A DNA stretch of 64,000 nt, taken from assembly GCF_020567525.1 (NCBI RefSeq), contig NZ_JAJCVI010000001.1:434001-498000 (forward strand). Direction: 5' to 3'. This DNA comes from Halorubellus salinus (GTDB lineage: Archaea > Halobacteriota > Halobacteria > Halobacteriales > Natrialbaceae). Within the stretch, counting starts at the first letter, position 1, and each line of letters begins with the position of its first letter. Below the pieces are notes generated by a model. It had not been told where the DNA came from. It ran no database searches and worked only from the letters and a program-made list of their open reading frames with translations. Positions 52,231-60,428 of this stretch are shown here, one piece after another. The position numbers and the translations under genes were made by a program.

Positions 52231-52298
52231 CCGGGCGTGGTACTATCCGCGTTTCAGCTTGCCGAAAGCACTTGAGGTAATCGACGGAACGTCGTGGT

Positions 52299-52931
52299 AT
52301 GCAGCCCTCCAAGCGGCTCCTCGTGGCCGTCGTCGTGGTCGCGCTCGCCGCGACCGCCGGGTGCCTCGCCGACCCGATCGGCGACGGTACCGACGGGACG
52401 ACGACGGTCGACACGGAGCGCACGACGACCGACGGTCCCGCGACCGAGCAGCGCGAGTCGAGCCATACCGGGTCGACCGACGGTACCAGCGAACCGAACG
52501 ACGTCCGCGTGTGGGACGCCGACGGGAGCGAAGCGCCCGACCTCGCCGCGTCCCTCCGCGACCCCGTCGCGTGCGACGGCGGCTGGGTGAGCTACTGGGG
52601 GACCGGGGACGCGGAGCGGCTCTGGCGCGACGACGGCACGCTCCGCGTCGGCTGGACCGTGCCCGGGAACCAGTCGACGCTGTTCGTCGGGTTCGAGAAC
52701 GCGACCGCGGTCGGCGTCGACCACGTCGAGTACGAGAACGCCGTCACCGCCGACGGCGCCGGCGTGCCCGCAGGTGACTCGGACACCGGCCGGTACGCGG
52801 TCGTGATGATGCACGACGTGAACGGGAACGGCGAGTACGACCCCGGGACGGACCGGCCGTGCGCGAACGACGGCGACGCCGGTATCTCGTGGACGGGGTG
52901 GCTGTGGGTGGACTGGGACGCCGACGACTGA
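52299..52931 (+). CDS. putative lipoprotein with C-terminal beta domain
   Basis: A 210-residue exported protein with signal peptide MQPSKRLLVAVVVVALAATA and lipobox cysteine 22. A T/D/E-rich linker (23-75) is followed by a compact domain (WVSYWGTGDAERLWRDDGTL; EYDPGTDRPCANDGDAGISW). No family recognised; cell-surface location is likely. It is divergent from the HTH regulator gene. Confidence 0.75.
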   Translation: MQPSKRLLVAVVVVALAATAGCLADPIGDGTDGTTTVDTERTTTDGPATEQRESSHTGSTDGTSEPNDVRVWDADGSEAPDLAASLRDPVACDGGWVSYWGTGDAERLWRDDGTLRVGWTVPGNQSTLFVGFENATAVGVDHVEYENAVTADGAGVPAGDSDTGRYAVVMMHDVNGNGEYDPGTDRPCANDGDAGISWTGWLWVDWDADD

Positions 52932-53009
52932 CGGCGCAGGACCCTCTCTCGAGCGCGACCCACGCGCGAAGCCGAACGTTTTGGTACGAGCGGGCCGGAG
53001 TCGCTGGTA

Positions 53010-53996
53010 ATGAGTACGGAAGCGGTCTCGCGACGGAAGGCGTGGGTGATGGCGGCGCGCCCGCAGACGCTCCCGGCGGCCGCGGCGCCGGTCCTGGTGG
53101 GGTCGGCGGTCGCGGCGTGGGCTGGCGTGTTCCAGGTGCTCCCTGCGGTCGCGGCGTTCGTCGGTGCGGCCCTCATCCAGGTGGGGACGAACTTCGCGAA
53201 CGACTACTACGACGCCGTCCAGGGTGCGGACACCGCGGACCGCGAGGGGTTCACGCGCGTGACCGCCGGCGGTCTCATCGAGCCCGCGGAGGTCAAGCGC
53301 GCGATGATACTGACGTTCGCGCTCGCCGTCGTCTCCGGGACGTACCTCGTCTACGTCGGTGGCGTCCCCATCCTCGTCGTGGGGGTCGTGAGCGTCGTCT
53401 GCGGCGTCGCGTACACGGGCGGACCGTATCCGCTCGGGTACAACGGTCTCGGCGACCTGTTCGTGTTCGTGTTCTTCGGGCTGGTCGCGGTGACGGGGAC
53501 GTACTACGTGCAGGCGGCTGCGGCAGCGGTCGACTACGGCCCGCTCGCGTTCGGCCTGGCGCCGATGGACGCGCTCGGGCTGGCGGTCGTCGCGAGCCTC
53601 CCGATAGCCGCGATCTCGACGAACATCCTCGTCGTGAACAACGTCCGCGACAAGGAGGAGGACGCCCGGACCGGGAAGACGACGCTCGCGGTCGCGTTCG
53701 GGTACGGGTTCGCTCGCGCCGAGTTCGTCGCCCTGCTCGCGCTCGCGTACGGCACGCCGCTGTACCTCTGGCTCGCGGACGGCCTCTCGGCGACGGTCCT
53801 GGCGCCCGTGCTGTCGCTCCCGCTCGCCGTGTCCGTCGCTCGTACCGTCCTGACGGAGACCGGTGGGGCGGCGCTGAACCCGGCGCTGGAGCGGGTCGGG
53901 CAGTTGCTCGCGCTGTACGCCGTCCTGTTCGCACTCGGGCTCGCCGCGGCGAGCCAGGACGTGCTCGGTGCTTTCGCGTTCGCGGGGGTGGCGTAG
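53010..53996 (+). CDS. menA: 1,4-dihydroxy-2-naphthoate polyprenyltransferase MenA
   Basis: A 328-residue UbiA-family membrane enzyme with about nine helices that attaches the prenyl chain to DHNA. The first aspartate motif is NFANDYYDAVQGAD and the second NVRDKEEDARTGKTTLA. Start ATG 53010 precedes RRKAWVMAARPQTLPAA, typical of MenA. First gene of the tightly packed menA-menC-menE operon; menC starts at the next base after its stop. Confidence 0.94.
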   Translation: MSTEAVSRRKAWVMAARPQTLPAAAAPVLVGSAVAAWAGVFQVLPAVAAFVGAALIQVGTNFANDYYDAVQGADTADREGFTRVTAGGLIEPAEVKRAMILTFALAVVSGTYLVYVGGVPILVVGVVSVVCGVAYTGGPYPLGYNGLGDLFVFVFFGLVAVTGTYYVQAAAAAVDYGPLAFGLAPMDALGLAVVASLPIAAISTNILVVNNVRDKEEDARTGKTTLAVAFGYGFARAEFVALLALAYGTPLYLWLADGLSATVLAPVLSLPLAVSVARTVLTETGGAALNPALERVGQLLALYAVLFALGLAAASQDVLGAFAFAGVA

Positions 53997-55040
53997 ATGG
54001 ACGCACTAGTCCGGGAGTTCTCGGTGTCGCTCTCGAAACCGCTCGCGACGGCGAAGGGCGAGGTCACGGACCGCGAGGGGTTCCTCGTTCGCGTGAGCGA
54101 CGGCGAGCACGAGGGGTTCGGCGAGGCGACGCCGCTGGCGCCGTGGACGGAGTCGACCGCGGAGTGCCGGGGGGCGCTCTCGGACGCGGTGTCGCGACTC
54201 CGCGACGACGAGGCGGCATTGCGCGCGGACCTGGACCGGAATCCGGCGGCGCGCCACGGCGTCGCGCTCGCGCTCGCGGACCTCCGCGCGAAGCAACACG
54301 ACCGCCCGCTCTATCGCTTGCTCGGACGGCAGAGCGAGCGACGCTGGGTGCCGGTGAACGCGACCGTCGGCGACGCCGACCCCGACGAGACCGCCGACGC
54401 CGCGACGCGGGCGGTCGCGGAGGGCTACGAGACGGTGAAGGTGAAGGTCGGCGCGGGCGACGTCGAGCGGGACGTCGAACGCATGCGTGCCGTTCGCGAC
54501 GCGGTCGGCGAGGACATCGCGCTTCGCGCGGACGCGAACGGCGCGTGGTCTCGCGAGCAAGCGGCGCGAGCGTTCGAGGGGTTCGCGGACGCTCGCGTCC
54601 GGTACGTCGAACAGCCGCTGCCCGCGGACGACCTCGCGGGGCTCGCCGACCTCCGCGGCGGTCGCGTCGGCGTCGCGGTCGACGAGACGCTCGCGACGCA
54701 CGCTGTCGAGGGCGTCCTGGACGCGGACGCGGCGGACGTCCTCGTCCTGAAGCCGATGGCGCTCGGTGGCGTCGAGCGCGCGCGCCGCGCCGCCGTGGAA
54801 GCCCGGAGCGAGGGAGTGGCGAGCGTGGTGACGACGACCATCGACGCGGTCGTCGCACGCGCCGGTGCCGTGCACGTCGCCGCGTCGCTCCCGGGCGTCC
54901 TCCCGTGTGGGCTCGCGACCGGCGACTGGCTGTCGACGGACCTCGGCCCGGACCCGTGCTTCGTCGACGACGGCGCGGTCCGCGTCCCGCAGGACGCCGG
55001 CCTCGGCGTTCACGGCGTCTGGGAGGACGACGATGCCTGA
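53997..55040 (+). CDS. menC: o-succinylbenzoate synthase MenC
   Basis: A 347-residue enolase-superfamily enzyme that dehydrates SHCHC to o-succinylbenzoate. The KxK motif is KVKVG, metal ligands lie in LRADANGAW, RYVEQPL and VDETLA, and the second lysine in VLKPMALGG. The gene abuts menA with no intergenic base and overlaps menE by 8 bases, so the operon is translated as a unit. Confidence 0.93.
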   Translation: MDALVREFSVSLSKPLATAKGEVTDREGFLVRVSDGEHEGFGEATPLAPWTESTAECRGALSDAVSRLRDDEAALRADLDRNPAARHGVALALADLRAKQHDRPLYRLLGRQSERRWVPVNATVGDADPDETADAATRAVAEGYETVKVKVGAGDVERDVERMRAVRDAVGEDIALRADANGAWSREQAARAFEGFADARVRYVEQPLPADDLAGLADLRGGRVGVAVDETLATHAVEGVLDADAADVLVLKPMALGGVERARRAAVEARSEGVASVVTTTIDAVVARAGAVHVAASLPGVLPCGLATGDWLSTDLGPDPCFVDDGAVRVPQDAGLGVHGVWEDDDA

Positions 55041-56670
55041 CCGCGTGGCTGGGGAAGGGCGCGACTGGCCGACGACGGACCTCGTCGCTGCGCGCGCGGC
55101 GGCGACGCCGGAGCGCGAGGCGCTCGTCGACCACCCGACGGGCGAGTCGTGGACGTACCGGGAGCTCGACGCGTGGGTCGCCGCGGTCGCGAGCGAGCTC
55201 GGTTCCGGCGATGGCGACGGCAACGGAGACGGCGGCGGTGTACCCGGACGTATCGGCGTGCTCGCGGCCCCGCGCCCCGAGGTGGTGGTGCTCGTGCACG
55301 CGGCGTGGCGTGCGGGCCGCGAACTCGTCCTCCTGAACGTCGACCTCGCAGCGAGCGAACTCGCCGCGCAGCTCGAGCACGCGAGCGTCGGGACCCTGCT
55401 CGCGGACGCGACCGCTCGCGACCTCGCGGCGAGCGCCGTCGACGCGCTCGACTCGCCCGCGTCCGTCGCGGTCGACGCGCTCGCGGCCCTCGCGGGCGAG
55501 CCCGACGCCGCGAACCCCGAACGCGACGCGACCGGAGCGACGGAGCCATCGCATCGGGTGACGCCGAGCGACGTCCCGGTGACGATGTTCACCTCCGGGT
55601 CGACGGGCGACCCGAAGGCGGTGCGGGTGACCGTCGGGAACCTGCTGTCGTCGGCCACCGCGAGCGCGTTCCGGCTCGGCGTCACCCGGGAGGACCGCTG
55701 GCTGTCGCCGCTCCCGACCTACCACATGGGCGGGCTCGCGCCGGTCGTCCGCTGCGCGCTCTACGGGTCGACGGTCGTCCTCCAGCGCGGGTTCGACGCC
55801 GAGGCGACCGCGAGCGCGCTCGCCGAACGCGACGCGACGGGCGTCTCGCTCGTCCCGACCGCGCTCGCGCGACTGCTCGACGCGGACTGGATGCCCCCGG
55901 AGTCGCTCCGGTTCGTCCTCCTCGGTGGCGCCGCCGCGGACCCGGCGCTGCTCGCGCGCTGCGAGCGCGCCGACGTCCCCGTCTACCCGACGTACGGGAT
56001 GACCGAGACCGCCTCCCAGATCGCGACCGCGACCCCCGAGCAGGCGTTCGCGGACCCGGACACCGTCGGGCAGCCGCTCGTGAACACCACCGTCGCGGTC
56101 GTCGACGCCGACGACGAGCCCGTGCCGCCCGGCGAGGTCGGCGAACTCGTCGTCTCCGGGCCGACGGTCACGCCAGGGTACCTCGACGCGCCCGCCCGGG
56201 ACGAGGACGCGACGGCCGGTGCCGACGCTCCCGGGAGCGACGTCGCGGGTCGGTTCGGCGAGCGCGGGTTCCACACGGGCGACCGCGGGTACCGCGACGC
56301 CGACGGCAAGGTGTACGTCACGGGGCGCGTGGACGACATGCTCGTCACCGGCGGCGAGAACGTCCAGCCCGCGGTCGTCGAGGACGCCCTCCGCGCGCTC
56401 GACGCGGTCGCGGACGCTGCCGTCGTCGGCCTCCCGGACCCAGAATGGGGCGAGCGCGTCGCCGCACTCGTCGTCCGCGACGCCGACGCCATCGGAGAGA
56501 ACGCGACCGGTGACGCGGACGTGGATGCGGATGCGGTCCGCGACGCGGTCCGCGACCGACTCGCCGCGCACGAGGTCCCGAAGACCGTCGCGTTCGCGGA
56601 CGCCATCCCACGCACCGCCTCCGGGACGGTCGACCGGCCAGCCGTCCGGGCGCGCCTCGGCGACGACTGA
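55033..56670 (+). CDS. menE: o-succinylbenzoate-CoA ligase MenE
   Basis: A 545-residue ANL-family adenylating enzyme that makes succinylbenzoyl-CoA from ATP and CoA. The P-loop is MFTSGSTGDPKAVRVT, the adenylate site YPTYGMTETASQ, the hinge GFHTGDRGYRDADGKVYVTG, and the C-terminal lysine lies near PRTASGTVDR. D/G-rich insertions at about 60-75 and 375-390 are halophilic loops. It starts at ATG 55033 inside the end of menC. Confidence 0.93.
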   Translation: MPDRVAGEGRDWPTTDLVAARAAATPEREALVDHPTGESWTYRELDAWVAAVASELGSGDGDGNGDGGGVPGRIGVLAAPRPEVVVLVHAAWRAGRELVLLNVDLAASELAAQLEHASVGTLLADATARDLAASAVDALDSPASVAVDALAALAGEPDAANPERDATGATEPSHRVTPSDVPVTMFTSGSTGDPKAVRVTVGNLLSSATASAFRLGVTREDRWLSPLPTYHMGGLAPVVRCALYGSTVVLQRGFDAEATASALAERDATGVSLVPTALARLLDADWMPPESLRFVLLGGAAADPALLARCERADVPVYPTYGMTETASQIATATPEQAFADPDTVGQPLVNTTVAVVDADDEPVPPGEVGELVVSGPTVTPGYLDAPARDEDATAGADAPGSDVAGRFGERGFHTGDRGYRDADGKVYVTGRVDDMLVTGGENVQPAVVEDALRALDAVADAAVVGLPDPEWGERVAALVVRDADAIGENATGDADVDADAVRDAVRDRLAAHEVPKTVAFADAIPRTASGTVDRPAVRARLGDD

Positions 56671-56696
56671 CTCGTCTCGCGCGCCACCGAAGCACT

Positions 56697-56705
56697 CCTT
56701 AAGTT
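56697..56705 (+). promoter_or_regulatory. TATA element for the NRDE gene
   Basis: CCTTAAGTT is 27 bases before the GTG start at 56728. Confidence 0.55.
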
Positions 56706-56727
56706 GCCAGCGTGCCTACTCGTCGAC

Positions 56728-57474
56728 GTGTGTACGTTGACGTTCGCGTGGCGCGCGTTCGCCGACGCGCCGCTCGTGGTCGCGGCGAACCGCGACGAGG
56801 CGCTCGACAGACCAGCCGTCGGTCCCGCCCGCATCGAGGGCGCGGACGGCGACCCGGTCGTCGTCGCGCCACGCGACGAGGAAGCCGGTGGCACGTGGAT
56901 CGGGACGAACGAACACGGCGTGTTCGTCGGCATCACGAACCGCTGGACGGACGCCGACCTCGCCGCCGAACGCTCCAGGGGGCTGCTCGTCCGCGACGCG
57001 CTCGCCCAGGCGAGCGCCGCCGACGCGACCGCGGTCGTGGAGGACGCCGTCGCCGCGCACGAGTACGACGGGTTCAACCTCGTCATAGCTGACGCCGACG
57101 ACTGCCACTACCTCGAGTGGGACGGCGAGCTCGCCGTCCACGGCCTCGACCCGGGCGTGCACGTCGTCGTGAACGTCGGCGCCGTCGACGACTTCGAGAT
57201 ACCCGAGGTCAGGCGCGAGTTCGGCGAACGGCAGGCCGAGAACGCGCGCGCCGTCCACGACGCCCTCCAGGTCGAACCCGGCGAGACGCCCGAGGAGTGG
57301 CGCGAGCGCGCCGCCGCGGTGCTCCGCGACCACGACTACGGCGTCTGCATCCACGGCGACGGTTACGGCACGCGCTCCTCGTCGCTCGTCCAGACCGGCA
57401 GCGAGTTCGCGTACTGGTACGCCGATGGCGCACCCTGCGAAACCGAGTACGAACGCGTCGACGCGACGTTCTGA
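56728..57474 (+). CDS. NRDE/TANGO2-family protein
   Basis: A 248-residue protein of the NRDE family. It begins M-C-T-L, the conserved N-terminal cysteine of this family, and has the eponymous AANRDEALDRP motif, followed by GGTWIGTNEHGVFVGITNRW and SRGLLVRDAL. Members are related to Ntn hydrolases and to human TANGO2; the reaction is not known. GTG 56728 is preferred because it places Cys at position 2 and fits the TATA element. Confidence 0.88.
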   Translation: MCTLTFAWRAFADAPLVVAANRDEALDRPAVGPARIEGADGDPVVVAPRDEEAGGTWIGTNEHGVFVGITNRWTDADLAAERSRGLLVRDALAQASAADATAVVEDAVAAHEYDGFNLVIADADDCHYLEWDGELAVHGLDPGVHVVVNVGAVDDFEIPEVRREFGERQAENARAVHDALQVEPGETPEEWRERAAAVLRDHDYGVCIHGDGYGTRSSSLVQTGSEFAYWYADGAPCETEYERVDATF

Positions 57475-57553
57475 ACGAGCGTCGACCAAGCGACGCCGAC
57501 GCGACGGTTCGGACGGTCGTCGACCGGACCGCGTCGACTGCGTCCGCGTCGGG

Positions 57554-58054
57554 TCAGACGACCGCCTTCAGTTTCCGGACCGCCAGCTTCGGCGCGAGCG
57601 AGAGCACCGCCGGGAACGTCAGTCCGAGCTGCTCGCGGAACGCGACCTGGTCGAAGTAGTCCCGCCAGGACTCGATGCCGTCCTCGCCGAGTTCGAGGAC
57701 CGCGACCGTCTCGGTCGTGGCGCGACGCCCGGTCGCCGGGATGCCGTCCATCGAGCCCTCGTGCGTCCCGACGTACCGCAGTTCGAGCGCCACGTCGTCG
57801 TCGGTCGCCGCGACGACGCGCCGAACGGAGATCGTGAGGTCCGGGAACGCCTCGAAGACCTCGGCGGTGTACTCGCGGAGCTCGCGGCCCGAGACGGGGT
57901 CGTCGAGGAGCGGGTCGTAGAACGTCCCGTCGTCGGCGAACGCGTCCAGTACTCGCTCGACGTCGTGGTCGTTGAACGCCTCGATGCCGCGTTCGACGCG
58001 CGGGTCGAGGTCGTGCGGTGCCTGCGTCGTAGCTCGCCCTGATTCTCCTGGCAT
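57554..58054 (-). CDS. NTF2-like (SnoaL/ester cyclase) protein
   Basis: A 166-residue alpha+beta-cone protein. Features fit SnoaL-type NTF2 folds: RGIEAFNDHDVERVLDAFAD, FYDPLLDDPVSGRELREYTA, FEAFPDLTISVRRVVAATDD and WRDYFDQVAFREQLGL. Such proteins act as polyketide cyclases, epoxide hydrolases or small-molecule binders; the substrate is not predictable. ATG 58052-58054. Confidence 0.82.
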   Translation of the reverse strand: MPGESGRATTQAPHDLDPRVERGIEAFNDHDVERVLDAFADDGTFYDPLLDDPVSGRELREYTAEVFEAFPDLTISVRRVVAATDDDVALELRYVGTHEGSMDGIPATGRRATTETVAVLELGEDGIESWRDYFDQVAFREQLGLTFPAVLSLAPKLAVRKLKAVV

Positions 58055-58178
58055 ACGTTCGCGTTCGACGCCCAGTGCCGTTCCCTTACGGAGTGGGCGA
58101 ACCCTCACGGTCCGGGTCGACGAGTCGGACCGGCGGCCGGTCGTCGATGCAGGTGTGCGTGCCGGGGCGAGACGGTGA

Positions 58179-58188
58179 CATTTATGCC
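58179..58188 (+). promoter_or_regulatory. TATA element for the winged-helix gene
   Basis: CATTTATGCC would place the transcript start near 58207, giving a leader of about 40 bases that holds a short reading frame and a ribosome site. Confidence 0.45.
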
Positions 58189-58216
58189 GCCCCCGGTGCT
58201 TCGTTCCAACGAATCC

Positions 58217-58252
58217 ATGTCCGGACATTCGTCGCCGAGGTGGTCCGCGTGA
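58217..58252 (+). other. possible 11-codon upstream reading frame
   Basis: ATG 58217 to TGA 58250-58252 encodes MSGHSSPRWSA. The stop overlaps the GTG start of the next gene (GTGA), so it could couple or regulate its translation. It may equally be chance. Confidence 0.3.
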
Positions 58253-58596
58253 GCGTCGCCGCAGAGGAGGAACTTACCGAGGACGAGCACGCGGGGCTCG
58301 AACTCGTCCGCGAGACGGGCGGCATCCACCAGAGCGACTTCTGGAAGGAACTCGGTGTCTCCTCGCGGAAGGGCTCGCGCATCGTCGAGAGCCTCGTCGA
58401 GAAGGGACTCGTCGACCGCGAGGACACCATCTACAACGGACACAACACGTACTACGTCTCGCCGACCGCTCGCGACCTCGAGTTCTCGCTGCTGATGGCG
58501 GGCGACATGCTGTCGCCGTTCATCGGCGAGGAGGAGGTCGACGGGAACTCCGACGCGTTCTCGCAGTGGATCATGAACCTCGCGTACGAGGAGTAG
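58249..58596 (+). CDS. MarR/winged-helix transcriptional regulator
   Basis: A 115-residue winged-helix protein: GGIHQSDFWKELGVSSRKGS forms the DNA-recognition helices and DREDTIYNGHNTYYVSPTAR the wing. The C-terminal part (FSLLMAGDMLSPFIGEEEVD) looks like a conserved dimer or effector region. GTG 58249 is chosen because of GAGGTGG eight bases upstream; earlier codons in this frame are non-coding in composition. Targets unknown. Confidence 0.85.
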   Translation: MSVAAEEELTEDEHAGLELVRETGGIHQSDFWKELGVSSRKGSRIVESLVEKGLVDREDTIYNGHNTYYVSPTARDLEFSLLMAGDMLSPFIGEEEVDGNSDAFSQWIMNLAYEE

Positions 58597-58598
58597 TC

Positions 58599-60365
58599 TC
58601 AGCCCCGCACGTCCACGACGCCGTCCGTTCTCGGTTCCGTCGCCACCCGAGGAGCGACGGCTGGATGCGCCAGCGCGGCGACGCCGACGGCCGGTTCCCT
58701 CGCGTCTAACGCGGTCGCACCCGCAGCGACCGGCTCGTTCCGCTCCGAGGCGGTCGCCGCGTCGTCGGTTGCGTTCGTCGCCGCGTCGTCGGTTGCGTTC
58801 GTCGCCGCGTCGTCGCTGTCGTTGGTCTCCTGGAGGACGTACTGCTGGCCGACCATCGGGTCGAGCAAGCTGTCGACGGGCGCGTAGTCGTCGGTGAGCA
58901 CGGGGACGTCGCTCGTCTCGGGCGGGTCGCGGTAGTTCCGTATCTCGCTTTCGAGGTCGATACCGATGTCGCGGCGGTCGTTGCGCGCGAGCAGCGTCTC
59001 CTCGCTGACCCGCGTCGCGTTCTTCGTCGCGATCACCTCGACGTTCTGGACGACCGCGCCACCGACGGTCGGGAACGTGTACACGGTCTCGAACGTGCTG
59101 TCGAGGGTCTTGTACTCGGCGCGGTAGAACTTCGACGCCGGCCCGCTCGGGGCGCTGATGAGGTTCGTGAGGAGCACGCCGTCGTCGTCGAGACGCTGCT
59201 TCGCGAGCTCCATGAACTCCTTGGTGGTCAGCTGGAACGGGACCTTGTCCTTCTTGTACGCGTCGAGGACGATGACGTCGTACGTGCGGTTCGTCTGCCG
59301 GAGGAACTCGCGGCCGTCCGCGTTGTACACGTTCAACTGGTCGGACTCCTCCAGGCGGAAGTACGCCTTCGCGACGCGGATGACCTCCGGGTCGATCTCG
59401 ACGGCGTCCACTCGTGCGTCGTAGTCGTTCGCGAACCGCTTCGGGCCCGTGAACCCGCCGCCGCCGACGAACAGGACGCTATCGACGTCGTCGTCGCGGT
59501 CGGTCAGGAGCAGTGGGAGGTGGAAGTACCGCGTGTAATCGAAGACGTGCCGGTTCGGGTCCGACCGGTCCATCGCGCTGTGCTTCTGGCCGTCGAGGAA
59601 GAGCACGCGCGTGTCGCCGCGGTCGACGACCTGGAGTTCCTGGTACGGCGTCTGGGTCTCGTAGACGACCTGGCCCTCGACGGAGAGCCCGAGCGCGGGA
59701 CCGGCGAGCGCGCCGACGAGGACGACGAGGAGGAACGCGGTGACGGCGACGTTCTCGCGCGTCCACCCCGGCCGCAGGAGCGCCGCGGCGGTGCCGACGG
59801 ACAGGACGCCGAAGACGAACGCGATCTCCTCCACGCCAAGGGACGGGATGAGGAAGAACGTCGTCGCGAACGCGCCGACGATGCTCCCGATGGTCCCGAG
59901 CGCGTACACGTGCCCGGACGCTTCGCCGAGACCCTCCTTCTCGGAGAGTTCCGCGGCGTACGGACTGACGTACCCGAGGAGGTACGTCGGTGGCCCGAAC
60001 AGGAGCGTTATCGCGGGCAGTGACGCGAACCGGCTCGGGAGCGGGACGGTCGCGAGCCCGCGCACGAGGAGGTCGCCGAGGACGATGAGGACCGCGACGT
60101 AGCCCGCGGTCAGGAGGAACACGCGCGCCATCCGACCGTTCGTCGCCATCCGCGCCGCCTGCTTGCCCCCACGCCAGTACCCGTAGCTGAGGGCGGCGAG
60201 GAACACGCCGATGATGCTCCCCCACGTGTAGATACTGCTCCCGAACTGGGGGGCTATCATCCGGCCGGCGAGGATCTCGAGGCCCATGCTCGCCACGCCC
60301 GAGACGAACACCGCGAGCTCGGGTTTCGACAGCCGCAGCGAGTCGATGAGACGGCTGGAACGCAT
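58599..60365 (-). CDS. membrane-fused spermidine-synthase-like protein
   Basis: A 588-residue protein. Residues about 15-225 hold six to seven membrane helices (SGVASMGLEILAGRMIAPQF, typical of this fusion family). Residues 245-460 form a spermidine-synthase-like Rossmann fold with VLFVGGGGFTGPKRF, VDAVEIDPEVIRVAK and DVIVLDAYKKDKVPFQL. The first catalytic aspartate is DAYK. The C-terminal 75 residues are repetitive (ATNATDD units) and A-, P- and R-rich, probably disordered. It may transfer aminopropyl groups or another SAM-derived group; the true reaction is unknown. Confidence 0.88.
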   Translation of the reverse strand: MRSSRLIDSLRLSKPELAVFVSGVASMGLEILAGRMIAPQFGSSIYTWGSIIGVFLAALSYGYWRGGKQAARMATNGRMARVFLLTAGYVAVLIVLGDLLVRGLATVPLPSRFASLPAITLLFGPPTYLLGYVSPYAAELSEKEGLGEASGHVYALGTIGSIVGAFATTFFLIPSLGVEEIAFVFGVLSVGTAAALLRPGWTRENVAVTAFLLVVLVGALAGPALGLSVEGQVVYETQTPYQELQVVDRGDTRVLFLDGQKHSAMDRSDPNRHVFDYTRYFHLPLLLTDRDDDVDSVLFVGGGGFTGPKRFANDYDARVDAVEIDPEVIRVAKAYFRLEESDQLNVYNADGREFLRQTNRTYDVIVLDAYKKDKVPFQLTTKEFMELAKQRLDDDGVLLTNLISAPSGPASKFYRAEYKTLDSTFETVYTFPTVGGAVVQNVEVIATKNATRVSEETLLARNDRRDIGIDLESEIRNYRDPPETSDVPVLTDDYAPVDSLLDPMVGQQYVLQETNDSDDAATNATDDAATNATDDAATASERNEPVAAGATALDAREPAVGVAALAHPAVAPRVATEPRTDGVVDVRG

Positions 60366-60428
60366 ATCCGGAGGGTAGCACCCGAGGCGGTTAACTGTTC
60401 GACACGGAGCAGGCCGCTCGGGCCAGCG

